DNA of 64,000 bases from Geomonas sp. Red32 (GCF_023652955.1 NZ_JAKLOY010000010.1:1-64000), one strand, 5' to 3'. Shown: positions 9,068-18,119, counted from the stretch's first letter. Program-made: numbers and translations. Notes: generated by a model not told the origin, from the letters alone.

Positions 9068-9092
9068 GAAATTACCGTACGATGGTAATTTC
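9068..9092. promoter_or_regulatory. Perfect palindrome, candidate operator
   Basis: GAAATTACC, seven bases (GTACGAT), GGTAATTTC: a perfect 9-bp inverted repeat in the gap between the chemoreceptor and the radical SAM gene. The size and AT-rich arms suit a dimeric repressor; no regulator gene is adjacent. Confidence 0.5.
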
Positions 9093-9177
9093 TCACACAG
9101 TAACGATTGCTTCTCTGACATGGCTTCATTACGATGACGATTGCATTAAGCCGTTGGTGCGGGAGGTCAGATTCAGC

Positions 9178-10068
9178 ATGTACTACTATTTCAACTACGA
9201 CGAGCCGTTGTTTCGCCCTCCTTCCGAGGCGCAAAGCCTCATAATCCAGGCGACTATTGGCTGCTCGCAAAACCACTGCAAGTTCTGCGGGATGTACAAG
9301 ATGAAGAGCTTCCATATCCGCCCGGTGGCCGAGGTGGTGGCGGAGCTGGAAGCGGTCCCGGTGCCGCATCGTTCCTACGTCCAGCGGGTGTTCATCGCCG
9401 ACGGCGACGCCCTGGTTTATCCGTTCGAGGGGCTCGTCGAGATCCTCGATGCGCTCGCCCGCCATTTTCCCAACCTCGCCCGGGTCGGAGCCTACGCCTC
9501 CCCCAACAGCCTGACGTCCAAGAGTGCGGAACAGCTGGCGGTCCTGCGGGAGAAGAAGCTGAGGATTCTCTACTTCGGGCTGGAGAGCGGCGACGCGGAG
9601 ACGCTGCGGGCGGTAGACAAGGGATTCGAGCCGGACGAGATGCTCTCCCTCTGCCGCAAGGCTCAGGACGCGGGGATGAAGCTGTCGGTGACCGCCATCC
9701 TCGGCCTCGCCGGGCAAGCGCGCAGCCGCGAGCACGCAGAGGCGACCGCGCAATGGATCACCGCGCTCTCGCCTGAGTACTTCTCGCTGCTGACCATGTT
9801 CACCCGTCATAACGACGAATGGCTGCGGAGCATCGCTCCGCTCACCCACGGTCAGATCATTGAAGAGGCTCTCACCATGCTGAGGAACCTCTCCCCGCAC
9901 CGGACGATCCTCCGCTCCAACCACGTCTCCAACTTCCTCAATCTCGCCGGGAGTTATCCGAAGGACCGCGAGCGGCTGATCCAGACCGCAGAAGCCGCCT
10001 TGGCTGACGCTCGCCGCCAGAGCTCCTGGTTCGCTTCCGTCCCGGACTACAGTGAGGAGTACTACTAA
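9178..10068 (+). CDS. Radical SAM protein (COG1032-like)
   Basis: 296 residues. The iron-sulphur/SAM motif near the N-terminus is ATIGCSQNHCKFCGMYK (CX4CX2C), the spacing usual in the CS.N.C.FCGMY group of COG1032-type radical SAM proteins. Further motifs expected of the barrel are present: VFIADGDALVYPFEGLVEIL, KLRILYFGLESGD (strand 4) and LSVTAILGLAG. The start at 9178 was chosen because GGGAGG lies 12 bases upstream and the conserved region begins immediately. The reaction is unknown; no cobalamin-binding domain is fused. It appears monocistronic. Confidence 0.88.
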   Translation: MYYYFNYDEPLFRPPSEAQSLIIQATIGCSQNHCKFCGMYKMKSFHIRPVAEVVAELEAVPVPHRSYVQRVFIADGDALVYPFEGLVEILDALARHFPNLARVGAYASPNSLTSKSAEQLAVLREKKLRILYFGLESGDAETLRAVDKGFEPDEMLSLCRKAQDAGMKLSVTAILGLAGQARSREHAEATAQWITALSPEYFSLLTMFTRHNDEWLRSIAPLTHGQIIEEALTMLRNLSPHRTILRSNHVSNFLNLAGSYPKDRERLIQTAEAALADARRQSSWFASVPDYSEEYY

Positions 10069-10073
10069 GGCCC

Positions 10074-10156
10074 CTCCCCTTCAAGGGGAGGGCGGGGGTG
10101 AGGATGGGGAATAAGGATGGGGAATAAGGGATAAAGGATGAGGGATAAAGGATAAG
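10074..10156. repeat. REP-like palindrome and short AT-rich direct repeats
   Basis: CCCTCCCCTTCAAGGGGAGGG palindrome-type unit (10076-10092) followed by near-tandem copies of GGATGGGGAATAAG and AGGGATAAAGGATG. It fills the gap between convergent genes and might also end transcription. Confidence 0.6.
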
Positions 10157-10165
10157 ACCTGCCGA

Positions 10166-11113
10166 CTACTTCCCCCCCGTCTTCGTCATCTGCTCGTGTA
10201 CCTTCGGGCACTCGGCGGCGCAGCTCTCGCATCCGCCCGGGCAAGGTTCGATGTGGATCAGGATCTGGCTGTAGGGGAGGCGGTGCTCGATGTCGGCTTC
10301 TATCCGGTCGCTCAAAGCATGCCCCTCCTCCACACTGATCTGTCTCGGGACTACCAGGTGCATGTCGATGTGTCTCGTGTGCCCGGACTTGCGGGTGCGA
10401 AGCTTGTGGTACTCGATGAACTGGGTGCCATACCCCTCCATGATCTCGTGGATGACGGCCTCCTCCTCGTCCGGGAGTTTGACGTCGAGGATGTGGAAGA
10501 AGGCGGTCTTGGTCAGATCCCAGGCGGCCTTGAAGATCATGCAGGCGACGATGATGGCGATGATGGGGTCGATGATCCCGATGCCGGTAAAGTGGATCGC
10601 GATGAGGCCGACGAAGACCCCGAAGGAGGTATAGACGTCGGTTCTAAGATGCATGGCATCGGCTTCCAGCGCGACGGAATCGGTAGTCACCGCCACGGAA
10701 AGGAGGTGCCGGGATACGAGGTAGTTGGCGAGCGCCGAGCCACCCATTACCGCGCTCCCCAGCCCGAGCTGTCCCACCTCCGCGACCCCGGTCCTTAACT
10801 TCGCTACCGCCTCGAAGATGATGTAGAAGCCGGCGGCGAAGATAAGTACCGCCTCGACGGTCCCGGCCACGTTCTCGATCTTGCCATGGCCAAAGCGGTG
10901 CTCGTCGTCGGCGGGTTTGCCGGATTCGCGCACGGAGTACCAGGCGATCCCGGCGGCCACCAGGTCGACCGCGGAATGGACGGCCTCGGAGAGGATGGAG
11001 ACCGATCCCGAGGCCAGGCCGCAGATCAGCTTCAGTACCACGAGGATGGAATTGGAGATAACCGAAAGGCGGGCGGCCTTTCTCTTGAGGAGATCGTGTT
11101 CGGCGTTGATCAT
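10166..11113 (-). CDS. Cation diffusion facilitator (CDF) family metal exporter
   Basis: 315-residue inner-membrane transporter of divalent metals (Zn, Fe, Co, Cd or similar), coupled to proton influx in known members. The family signatures are present: SGSVSILSEAVHSAVDLVAA in TM2 (HSxxD site), DDEHRFGHGKIENVAG between TM2 and TM3, and a cytoplasmic domain with HTRHIDMHLVVPR. The C-terminus ends in a Cys-rich tail (PCPGGCESCAAECPKVHEQM), longer than usual and a likely extra metal-binding site. The ATG at 11111-11113 is preferred to a start 63 bp upstream because the conserved region begins there. The specific metal is not clear. Confidence 0.9.
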   Translation of the reverse strand: MINAEHDLLKRKAARLSVISNSILVVLKLICGLASGSVSILSEAVHSAVDLVAAGIAWYSVRESGKPADDEHRFGHGKIENVAGTVEAVLIFAAGFYIIFEAVAKLRTGVAEVGQLGLGSAVMGGSALANYLVSRHLLSVAVTTDSVALEADAMHLRTDVYTSFGVFVGLIAIHFTGIGIIDPIIAIIVACMIFKAAWDLTKTAFFHILDVKLPDEEEAVIHEIMEGYGTQFIEYHKLRTRKSGHTRHIDMHLVVPRQISVEEGHALSDRIEADIEHRLPYSQILIHIEPCPGGCESCAAECPKVHEQMTKTGGK

Positions 11114-11451
11114 GAGTGTCGTTCTTTCTAGTTGTGAAGTGCAGACATGACAAAGGGGGCGCAGCACTGACTGCAAACCCCCGATCGTAAGTCCGATCAG
11201 TGACTTTTAACCCGAACCGGACAGAAAAGCAAGATGCCGTTGCTATCTTTCACGACACTTTTCGGCCATCCGTAGGGTGGGCACCCCTTGCCCACGCTGC
11301 ACCCCGCGGGTAAGCGGCACCCCTGCCTGAGCGGCCTGCTCACGCGGCAAGTCTGCCCGCGCGGTAAGCCTGCGGCGAGGATGGAGGGGCTGCCTGAGGA
11401 TCGCTATAAAGTCTGGTACACTTTGCGGGACTGATTCCGCCGGGGGTGCCG

Positions 11452-11708
11452 ATGAAAAGAGTGATCCTGGCCGTGCTCGCAGTGCTCTCCTTTCTCTTTC
11501 GGCAGCGTGCAACGGGAAACGGGAGTCCGCCTCCTCCACCGTTCCCCGCGTCTCCGCGACTCCCGACTACCTCAGGAGCTTCGGCGTTGCCCCCACCACC
11601 GAAAAAGGGACCTGCTTCGCCTTCGTCATCTACTTCCCTTCCGGGGACAAGCTGGGACGCAAAGCCTCGGGAGACCGGGAGATGCCGTTGGAGTGGCAGG
11701 AACATTAA
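11452..11708 (+). pseudogene. Small lipoprotein gene interrupted by a one-base frameshift
   Basis: Frame 1 from the ATG at 11452 gives a signal sequence MKRVILAVLAVLSFLF. The sequence then continues sensibly only in another frame as SAACNGKRES, which creates a lipobox (S-A-A-C, Cys codon 11508-11510), followed by PDYLRSFGVAPTTEKGTCFA and IYFPSGDKLGRKASGDREMP, and a stop at 11706-11708. Adding one T in the T-run near 11497-11499 would join the two. So this is an intact lipoprotein gene with a sequence error, a recent pseudogene, or a phase-variable gene. It is 16 bp upstream of the cytochrome gene and probably in its operon. An extended -10 (TGGTACACT, 11414-11422) is upstream. Confidence 0.65.
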
Positions 11709-11724
11709 TCTACAGGAGGATGAA

Positions 11725-12141
11725 ATGAAAAAGTTAGTGGCGTTTGCCGTGATTGCCGGTCTTGCCTGCGCAGGGCAGGCTCTCGGCCACGAAGGAGAGC
11801 ACCATCACCATCACGATGGGAAGATGGCGAAGACCCACGAGATCATGTCTCACTATGCCACATCGCAGGCGAAGATCACCGCCGCCCTCGAAAAGCGGGA
11901 CGCGGCGACGGTGGCCAAGGAGACCAACTACCTCCTTTCCACCGGAAAAGAGCTGAAGAGTGCCCAGCCGCACAAAGGGCAAAACGATCTGAAGAAGTTC
12001 CGGGAACTGGCCGGCCAGTTCCAGTCCGATGTCAAAACCACTGCCGCCTTGGCCGCCAGCGGGGACTTTAAAAAGGCCAAGGAGGCCTTTGCCGCCGCGC
12101 AGGGGCGATGCACGGCTTGCCATGCGCAGTATCGGGATTAA
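11725..12141 (+). CDS. Cytochrome c'/c556-like monohaem protein
   Basis: 138 residues with a signal peptide (MKKLVAFAVIAGLACAGQAL). A His run (HEGEHHHHHDG) follows the cleavage site and could bind metal. The single haem site CTACH lies at the extreme C-terminus followed by AQYRD, which is the class II (cytochrome c'/c556) arrangement: a four-helix bundle with the haem on the last helix. AGGAGG lies five bases upstream of the ATG. It acts in the periplasm as a small electron carrier or gas/metal sensor; the partner is unknown. It follows the frameshifted lipoprotein gene. Confidence 0.85.
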   Translation: MKKLVAFAVIAGLACAGQALGHEGEHHHHHDGKMAKTHEIMSHYATSQAKITAALEKRDAATVAKETNYLLSTGKELKSAQPHKGQNDLKKFRELAGQFQSDVKTTAALAASGDFKKAKEAFAAAQGRCTACHAQYRD

Positions 12142-12159
12142 CCTGCTTTCTCTCAACGC

Positions 12160-12200
12160 ACCCTCCCCTTCAAAGGGGAGGGCAGGGGTGAGGACGGGGT
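12160..12200. repeat. REP-like palindrome
   Basis: CACCCTCCCCTTCAAAGGGG followed by AGGGCAGGGGTGAGG, the same palindrome family as at 10076, 53410, 55745 and 58340. It lies between the cytochrome and the channel gene. A TGGTATACT extended -10 promoter for the next gene follows at about 12225-12233. Confidence 0.6.
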
Positions 12201-12263
12201 TTCGTGGGGCGCCTATCTCCTGCTGGTATACTTGACGGTACCCTTCGTCGAGTTCTCACCAGC

Positions 12264-13412
12264 ATGGAGATTTTTATGGCCATCCTTGCAGCAGTCGCCG
12301 GCGCCGCCTTCATCGTCATTGCCCTGTGGGAAGGATTCGAGACCATCATCCTCCCCCGCCGCGTCACCCGGCGTTTCCGCTTCACCCGCGTCTTTTACCG
12401 GACCACCTGGCGCCCCTGGATGAAGCTTGGCCGTGCCGTCATCCCGGTCAATCGCCGGGAAACGTGGCTCGGCTGTTTCGGTCCCCTCTCCCTCCTGCTC
12501 CTTCTCTCCGTCTGGGCCTTCATCCTCATCATCGGTTTCGCCCTGCTGCACTGGGCCGCCGGCTCGGCCGTCTTCGCCAACGACGGCCACGGCGGGTTTT
12601 TCATCGACCTCTACCTGAGCGGCACCACCTTTTTCACGCTGGGGCTGGGGGACGTCCTTCCCCACAACTCGGTCGGAAGGGTTCTCGTGGTGCTGGAATC
12701 CGGTTTGGGTTTCGCCTTCCTCGCCCTGGTCATCGGCTACCTTCCCGCGCTCAACCAATCCTTCGCCCGCCGCGAGGTCAGCATCTCCCTCCTCGATGCC
12801 CGCGCAGGCTCGCCCCCCTGCGCCTCCGAGATGCTCCGCCGCCACTCCCATCACGGCGGGATGGAGTCCCTGCAAAAACTTCTGGGCGAGTGGGAGCGCT
12901 GGTCCGCAGAGTTCCTGGAAGGGCACCTCTCCTACCCGGTGCTCGCCTACTTCCGCTCCCAGCATGACAACCAGTCCTGGCTGGGAGCGCTGACCGCAAT
13001 TCTCGACACCTGCGCCCTCATCATGGCCGGGGTCGAGGGGACCTGTGCCCGTCAAGCCGAGCTCACCTTCGCCATGTCCCGCCACGCCGTCGTCGATCTC
13101 TCCCTGGTCTTTTACACCAAGCCGCGTCAGCCTAAGGCCGACCGCCTCCCCAAGGAGACCCTGGAAGAGCTCCGCGCCCTGCTGGCCCGCAGCGGCCAGA
13201 AGCTGGGCAACGGGGACGAGTTCGAGAGAAAGCTCAAAGAGTTACGGGAGATGTACGAGCCGTACGTGAGCGCACTCGCCGCCCACTTCCACATCGGCCT
13301 TCCCCCGTGGGTTGCCAGGGGAGACAGCGCCGACAACTGGCTGGGAAGTTACTGGGAACGCCCCGCGAAGAAACACGACCAGCTCCCCAACCGGGGCGGC
13401 GAGCACTTCTGA
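12264..13412 (+). CDS. Two-TM potassium-channel-like membrane protein
   Basis: 382 residues. After an N-terminal hydrophobic segment (AILAAVAGAAFIVIALW), a second segment (FGPLSLLLLLSVWAFILIIG), a pore-like region with TTFFTLGLGDVLPHN, and a further segment (LVVLESGLGFAFLALVIGYL) resemble the pore module of small K+ channels; the filter is TLGLGD rather than T.GYGD, so selectivity is uncertain. The C-terminal 200 residues are cytoplasmic and helical, without an RCK (TrkA-N) motif that I can see. The start at 12264 has no strong ribosome site; a GTG at 12204 is the alternative. Confidence 0.72.
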   Translation: MEIFMAILAAVAGAAFIVIALWEGFETIILPRRVTRRFRFTRVFYRTTWRPWMKLGRAVIPVNRRETWLGCFGPLSLLLLLSVWAFILIIGFALLHWAAGSAVFANDGHGGFFIDLYLSGTTFFTLGLGDVLPHNSVGRVLVVLESGLGFAFLALVIGYLPALNQSFARREVSISLLDARAGSPPCASEMLRRHSHHGGMESLQKLLGEWERWSAEFLEGHLSYPVLAYFRSQHDNQSWLGALTAILDTCALIMAGVEGTCARQAELTFAMSRHAVVDLSLVFYTKPRQPKADRLPKETLEELRALLARSGQKLGNGDEFERKLKELREMYEPYVSALAAHFHIGLPPWVARGDSADNWLGSYWERPAKKHDQLPNRGGEHF

Positions 13413-13534
13413 CCGGGAACCAAACCTTGCAGTGGGGCGGGAGCCCCGATGATTAAAATACTTGCATTAGCTCCCGATTACGGGCAGTATTGGCCATCGC
13501 GCCTAAGGACTTTCATTGAGGTACAGAGCCCCTG

Positions 13535-15616
13535 ATGAACATCGACCCCACTGTTCCCCAACCGGCCGCCGCCCCCGCCCCTCCCGCCGACACGAAACCC
13601 CATTTCCCATCGCTGTTTCCCGACGCCGAAGCAGGATACCGGGCCATTATCGAAGGTTTCGACGGGCTGATCTATGTCTGTTCCCGCGATTACCGGGTCC
13701 TCTACATGAATGCCAGGTTCATCGAACGGACCGGGAGAGATGCCACCGGCGAGCTCTGCTACCGGGCACTGCACGATCGCGACTCCGTCTGTCCGTGGTG
13801 TGTCAACGACCGCGTCTTCGCCGGCGAAAAAGTCCGCTGGTCCCTTAAGAGCCCCAAGGACGGCCGCAGCTATGACGTCACCAACGTGCCGATCCGGCTG
13901 GCCGACGGGACCATCGTGAAACAGTCGCTGATCCAGGACGTGACGGAGAGGGTGGTTGCCGAGGAAATCATCCGGGGCAACGCCGAATACCAGCAGGCCC
14001 TCGTCTGCGCCATCCAGGACGGTGTTTCCGTCATCGATACCATGGGGGTCCACGTCAAGGTCAACAATGCACTCTGCGCCATGACGGGATTCAGCCGCGA
14101 AGAGCTGATCGGGACCGGCATCCCGCACCCGTATTGGCCGGAGGAGGAATACCCGAGGATCCGGGAGTCCTTCGAATCGCTCGAAAGAGGAGAGGTGGGG
14201 CAGGTCGAGCTCGTCTTCAAGCGCAAGTCGGGAGAGCGGTTCCCGGTCATCATCCACCCTTCCACCGTGAGGGACCGGGCCGGCCAGGCCACCGGCTACC
14301 TCGCCACCATCAAAGACATCACCGAGCGGAAAGGGGCGGAGGATGCGTTGCGGCGAAGCAATGCCCGCTTGGCACTTCTTGCCGCCACCACCACGGATCT
14401 CCTCAAGGCGAAGGATCCGCAGCAGGCGATCGGCTCCATCTGCGCAAAGGTCCTGTCCCATCTCGACTGTCAGCTGTTTTTTAACTACCTGCTCGACGAG
14501 GAACCGGGGCGGCTGCGTCTCAACGCGTGGGGGGGGATCCCGGAAGAGGAGGCCAGCAAGCTCGAGTGGCTGGATATGGGGGAAGCCGTCTGCGGTTGCG
14601 TAGCCCGCGACGGGGTCCGGATCGTGGCCCCCGACATCGACAAGTACCCGTCCCCCCAGACCGCCCTCCTCGCTTCCTACGGGGTGAAGGCCTACGCCTG
14701 CCTCCCGCTGGTCGTCCAGGATAAGGTGCTCGGGACCATCTCCTTCGGCTCTTGCACGAGGCCCGGCTTCAGCGGCGAGGACCTCGCCACCATGAACGCG
14801 GTGGCCGAGCAGGTGGCGATCGCCTTCGAGCGGAAGAAGAGCGAGGAGGAGCTGCAAAAAGCCCACGACGAATTGGAGCAGCGCGTTCGCGAGCGGACCC
14901 TCGAACTGCAAGCCGCCAACCAGGAGCTGCAGTCCTTCTGCTACTCGGTGACCCATGAACTCGGGGCCCCGTTGCGGGGAATCAGCTGCTTCAGCAGTAT
15001 CCTGCTGGAAGAGTACTCCGATAAGATCGACGACGCGGGCAGGGAGTTCCTGACACGGATCGGGACCGCGGCGGTGCGGATGGGAGGGCTGGTGGATGAT
15101 CTGCTGAACCTCTCCCGGGTTACCCGCCGAAAGCTCAACCGGGAGCCCGTCGACCTCTCCGGCATCGCGTGCCAGGTTGCGGCGACGCTACGGTCCCAGG
15201 ACGCCGAGCGCGAGGTGGAAATCACCGTTGCCGAAGGTATGCGGGGAGAGATGGACAGCGGGTTGGCCTGTCTGGCACTGCAGAATCTGGTCGGAAACGC
15301 CTGGAAGTACACCCGGGAAGTTGCTGCCGCGAGGATCGAGGTGGGGAGCTTCGTCGAAGGGGAGGAGCCCGTCTTCTTCGTCCGGGACAACGGGATAGGC
15401 TTCGCCATGGAGTACGCCGAAAAGATCTTCCAGCCTTTTGAGCGTTTGCACCGGATCGGGACCTACGAAGGAACCGGTATCGGTCTGGCCACCGTGCAGC
15501 GGGTGATCGCCATGCACGGCGGCCGGGTCTGGGCCGAAGCCGAGCCCGGCCAAGGCGCCACCTTCTACTTCACCGACGGCACCTGCTCGGTGAGTTCTAC
15601 CGATCACTCCTCTTGA
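13535..15616 (+). CDS. Soluble PAS-PAS-GAF sensor histidine kinase
   Basis: 693 residues, no membrane segment. Domains in order: PAS at about 25-145 (CSRDYRVLYMNARFIERTGR, with a Cys pair CPWC), PAS/PAC at about 150-270 (ALVCAIQDGVSVIDTMG, ATGYLATIKDITERKGAEDA), GAF at about 275-430, a coiled coil, the dimerisation/phosphoacceptor helix with SVTHELGAPLRG (His in HEL; a Gly replaces the usual Arg), and the ATPase domain with NLVGNAWKYT, VRDNGIGFAM and GTGIGLATVQRVI. It would phosphorylate a response regulator that is not encoded nearby (orphan kinase). The CPWC pair could suggest redox or haem/metal sensing, which is inference. Confidence 0.92.
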   Translation: MNIDPTVPQPAAAPAPPADTKPHFPSLFPDAEAGYRAIIEGFDGLIYVCSRDYRVLYMNARFIERTGRDATGELCYRALHDRDSVCPWCVNDRVFAGEKVRWSLKSPKDGRSYDVTNVPIRLADGTIVKQSLIQDVTERVVAEEIIRGNAEYQQALVCAIQDGVSVIDTMGVHVKVNNALCAMTGFSREELIGTGIPHPYWPEEEYPRIRESFESLERGEVGQVELVFKRKSGERFPVIIHPSTVRDRAGQATGYLATIKDITERKGAEDALRRSNARLALLAATTTDLLKAKDPQQAIGSICAKVLSHLDCQLFFNYLLDEEPGRLRLNAWGGIPEEEASKLEWLDMGEAVCGCVARDGVRIVAPDIDKYPSPQTALLASYGVKAYACLPLVVQDKVLGTISFGSCTRPGFSGEDLATMNAVAEQVAIAFERKKSEEELQKAHDELEQRVRERTLELQAANQELQSFCYSVTHELGAPLRGISCFSSILLEEYSDKIDDAGREFLTRIGTAAVRMGGLVDDLLNLSRVTRRKLNREPVDLSGIACQVAATLRSQDAEREVEITVAEGMRGEMDSGLACLALQNLVGNAWKYTREVAAARIEVGSFVEGEEPVFFVRDNGIGFAMEYAEKIFQPFERLHRIGTYEGTGIGLATVQRVIAMHGGRVWAEAEPGQGATFYFTDGTCSVSSTDHSS

Positions 15617-15629
15617 TTAATCGGTTCCG

Positions 15630-16748
15630 CTAAGCGCCCCTGGCGATCTCTTCAAGATTCCCTGCGATGGTAGTCGAAGTTGCCGCTTGCTCTTCGGACG
15701 CGGTGGCTATTTGGGAGATGAGATGCTCGATCTCCTCGATTGAGTGGACGATGTTGATGAGCGACTCGTCAGCCTGGTTGGAAAGCTCTTCACTGGCTTC
15801 TGCTTCGTCCCGTCCCTTCTCTATGGATTCCACCGCCATGGCGGTCTCTTTGAGGATTCCCTCAACCATCACCCGTATCTGCTTGGTAGACTCCACGGTG
15901 CGGTCGGCGAGATTGCGGACCTCGTCGGCGACCACTGCGAATCCTCGACCCTGATCGCCGGCGCGGGCTGCTTCAATTGCGGCATTGAGGGCAAGGAGGT
16001 TGGTTTGATCGGCAATGTCATTGATAACGCCGACAAACTCGACGATTTTCTCGGATTTCGATCCCAGGCTTCTGACAATTCCGGCTGAGTTGCGGACGAT
16101 GTCAGCGACTTTACGCATTTCGCCGACAGCCTGATTCACCACCGACTGACCTGCTTTGGCATTTTCCGAAACCTGGCCAGCAGCCTCCGAGGCATGGACC
16201 GTATTTCTAGCCACCTCGTTGACCGTCATGCTCATCTCTTCCATGGCGGTGGCGATTTGGGTGACGCGGCTTTCCAGATATTCTTTCCGTTGGACCTCTT
16301 TCTGCTGGTGTTCCTGGACTCTTTTCTCGGCGGTGATGTCACTCCAGCACGCCATGTAACAGAAGACCTTGGTCGGGTCCGTACTATCCCATATGGGGTA
16401 AGCCGTGGTTCGCAGTGTGACGTTGCCAATCGGTATCTCAGCAGAGTGCGGCATGTGGGAACGGGGATTTCCGAAGATGCTTCTGATCCTTCCTGGGTCT
16501 TTGTGGTACTGGTGAATGGAATTTCCCGATGCGTTACCGACATCGGCACCGGATAACCCGGCGTTGAGTTCCGACCGGTGCTTACTCATCAATTCCTTCG
16601 CTTTTTGGTTCATGTAGAAGATCTTATTCTCAGGTGTTGCATCGCAGAGCATGACAATGTTGTCAACATTATCGAGCATTTGCTTAAGTCTTGCCGCTTC
16701 GGCAGCGTTGCCGTCCATATCGGAAGCATGTCGCGAAAAAAGTCCCAT
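15630..16748 (-). CDS. Cytoplasmic PAS-domain chemoreceptor
   Basis: 372 residues without membrane segments. An N-terminal PAS domain (residues 15-140; [20 protein letters not shown], ending [19 protein letters not shown]) precedes a short methyl-accepting signalling domain with [20 protein letters not shown] near residue 270. It would act as a soluble receptor for an internal cue, coupling to CheA/CheW. The ATG at 16746-16748 was chosen because an AGGAG lies eight bases upstream; 54 codons of open frame upstream are not convincing. It is convergent with the histidine kinase, only 13 bp apart. Confidence 0.92.
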   Translation of the reverse strand: MGLFSRHASDMDGNAAEAARLKQMLDNVDNIVMLCDATPENKIFYMNQKAKELMSKHRSELNAGLSGADVGNASGNSIHQYHKDPGRIRSIFGNPRSHMPHSAEIPIGNVTLRTTAYPIWDSTDPTKVFCYMACWSDITAEKRVQEHQQKEVQRKEYLESRVTQIATAMEEMSMTVNEVARNTVHASEAAGQVSENAKAGQSVVNQAVGEMRKVADIVRNSAGIVRSLGSKSEKIVEFVGVINDIADQTNLLALNAAIEAARAGDQGRGFAVVADEVRNLADRTVESTKQIRVMVEGILKETAMAVESIEKGRDEAEASEELSNQADESLINIVHSIEEIEHLISQIATASEEQAATSTTIAGNLEEIARGA

Positions 16749-16919
16749 TGACTGATCTCCTGCTGGAGTGAAAGGGTGGTAGTTTCTTGTCGTTCTTATC
16801 GGTTCAGACCAGTGCAGCTTGAGGACAATTGGTGTCACTTCCCCATGCCTGTCCCTTTGGCACTCGGTTTCCCTTTTCACCTCGGCATTTACACAACATC
16901 CTTTACACACCCGGCGGGT

Positions 16920-17486
16920 GACAAGTTGTCCATGGCAGATGACGAGATGTCCGTTGCGCGTGGTAACTTGTCAGCTGTGCGTGGCAAGTTGCCCATCGCT
17001 CGCGACAACTTGTCGGTTGCACATGACAAGTTTTCCGTTGCACGTGGCAAGTTGTCCGTTGCACGCGGCAAGATGTGAGCTGCACGCGGCAAGATGTGAG
17101 CTGCACGCGGCAAGATGAGCGCTGCACGTGACAAGATGTACGCTGCACGCGGCAAGATGAGCGTTGCACGCGACAAGATGTGAGCTGCACGCGGCAAGAT
17201 GAGCGTTGCACGCGACAAGATGTACGCTGCACGTGGCAAGATGTACGCTGCACGCGGCAAGATGTGCGTTGCACGCGGCAAGATGTGCGTTGCACGCGGC
17301 AAGATGTGCGCTGCACACGGCAAGAGGTGCGCTGCACACGGCAAGAGGTGAGCTGCACACTGCAAGATGTGAGCTGCACACTGCAAGATGTGAGCTGCGC
17401 GCGGCAAGTTGCCTGTTGCACGCGGTGACTTGTGCGCTGTAGGTGATAAGTTGTGAGCCGCTCGTGGTAAGTTGATAGCCGCTACT
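16920..17486. repeat. Array of 27 tandem 21-bp repeats
   Basis: Twenty-seven consecutive units of exactly 21 bp, with consensus GGCAAGATGTGMGCTGCACGC (M = A or C). Central units (about 8-23) are nearly identical; the outer units are progressively diverged, but no unit gains or loses a base. Most contain TTGC or CTGC, five bases, then GCAA across the unit junction, a small palindrome. All three minus-strand frames stay open through the array, coding for heptapeptide repeats such as SCRVQRT, but no frame has a convincing start and ribosome site. The period equals two DNA helical turns, so sites would face the same side. It could be a minisatellite, a protein-binding array or a repeat protein gene. 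Confidence 0.95.
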
Positions 17487-17641
17487 GACAGGATATTGCG
17501 GGGAGAGTCGAAGCTTTGCAGCGTTGATGGCAAAGTACGTTCTCCTGTGAGGGAGCAGATGGTGGCGGGGGATTGGCGGCCAAGAGTGGAGATGCCTTTC
17601 GGCTGAGGGGAGGAAGACATGTTGGCTGTCAGGGACTTGTA

Positions 17642-17675
17642 AGGGCAGGAGCACCACTACCGGTGCTCCTGCCCT
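17642..17675 (-). terminator. Perfect 14-bp hairpin after the gene at 17727
   Basis: AGGGCAGGAGCACC pairs with GGTGCTCCTGCCCT around a six-base loop. It lies 52 bp beyond the stop codon of the minus-strand gene. The T-tract is weak (CCCTTACAAG), so termination efficiency is uncertain. The rest of 17487-17726 shows nothing else. Confidence 0.55.
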
Positions 17676-17726
17676 CGGTTCATCATGTCCCCGGCAGGTT
17701 ACGGTTTCAGAGTCTCGTGTTCAATG

Positions 17727-18119
17727 CTATCCGGCATTGTCGACCTGGACCTCTTTGGAGTCGTCCGAAGCGGCCCCCTTAGACCGGGTGCCTTTCCGGC
17801 GCTCCTTGGTCAGGTCGAATCCACAACTGAGAAGGATCTCAGGTTTGCGGACCGCCGCCCCTTCCAGGACCGACGCTATCTCATCTAAGATTGCCATCAG
17901 CGATGCCTGGAGCATATCGCGTTCGGCAATGTCGAGCGTACCTCTGTAGGAAGCCTTCAGGTAGGCGTCTTCATACTTGTCGGATTGCGAGGTGTAGGAC
18001 CCCCACAGTGGTTCCGGTATAACAGGGCAACCGGCAAGGGATCGCCTGATCCGGTTGTTTAGGGAAAAAAATTTGGCTGGCGACAGTTGGTGGTAATTTC
18101 GCTTTATTCGCACTCCCAT
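17727..18119 (-). CDS. Hypothetical cytoplasmic protein
   Basis: 130 residues starting MGVRIKRNYHQLSPAKFFSL, with AGGAGG nine bases upstream of the ATG at 18117-18119. No signal peptide or membrane segment. The middle (YRGTLDIAERDMLQASLMAI, LDEIASVLEGAAVRKPEILL) looks helical; the C-terminal third is highly charged (TKERRKGTRSKGAASDDSKE). I do not recognise the family. It lies between the repeat array and tRNA-Lys and is the last minus-strand gene before the accessory region. Confidence 0.65.
   Translation of the reverse strand: MGVRIKRNYHQLSPAKFFSLNNRIRRSLAGCPVIPEPLWGSYTSQSDKYEDAYLKASYRGTLDIAERDMLQASLMAILDEIASVLEGAAVRKPEILLSCGFDLTKERRKGTRSKGAASDDSKEVQVDNAG

Noticed and set aside
11640-11700. 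GGGACGCAAAGCC, identical to the core of GEMM-I (cyclic dinucleotide) riboswitches, just upstream of a cytochrome gene
   Set aside because: The other conserved GEMM half (CACGCACAGGGCAAACC type) is absent, and the bases are explained as codons of the lipoprotein (KLGRKASGD) that ends at 11708.
13478-14956. 492-codon minus-strand ORF opposite the histidine kinase gene
   Set aside because: Shadow frame; PAS, GAF and kinase motifs are unambiguous on the plus strand.
16920-17486. CRISPR array
   Set aside because: Units are contiguous 21-mers with no unique spacers, and no cas genes are near.
16889-17657. Three long minus-strand ORFs (172-243 codons) through the tandem repeats
   Set aside because: All three frames are open because the 21-bp unit lacks stops on that strand; none has a convincing start, ribosome site or non-repeat domain. 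Kept as a repeat, not CDS.
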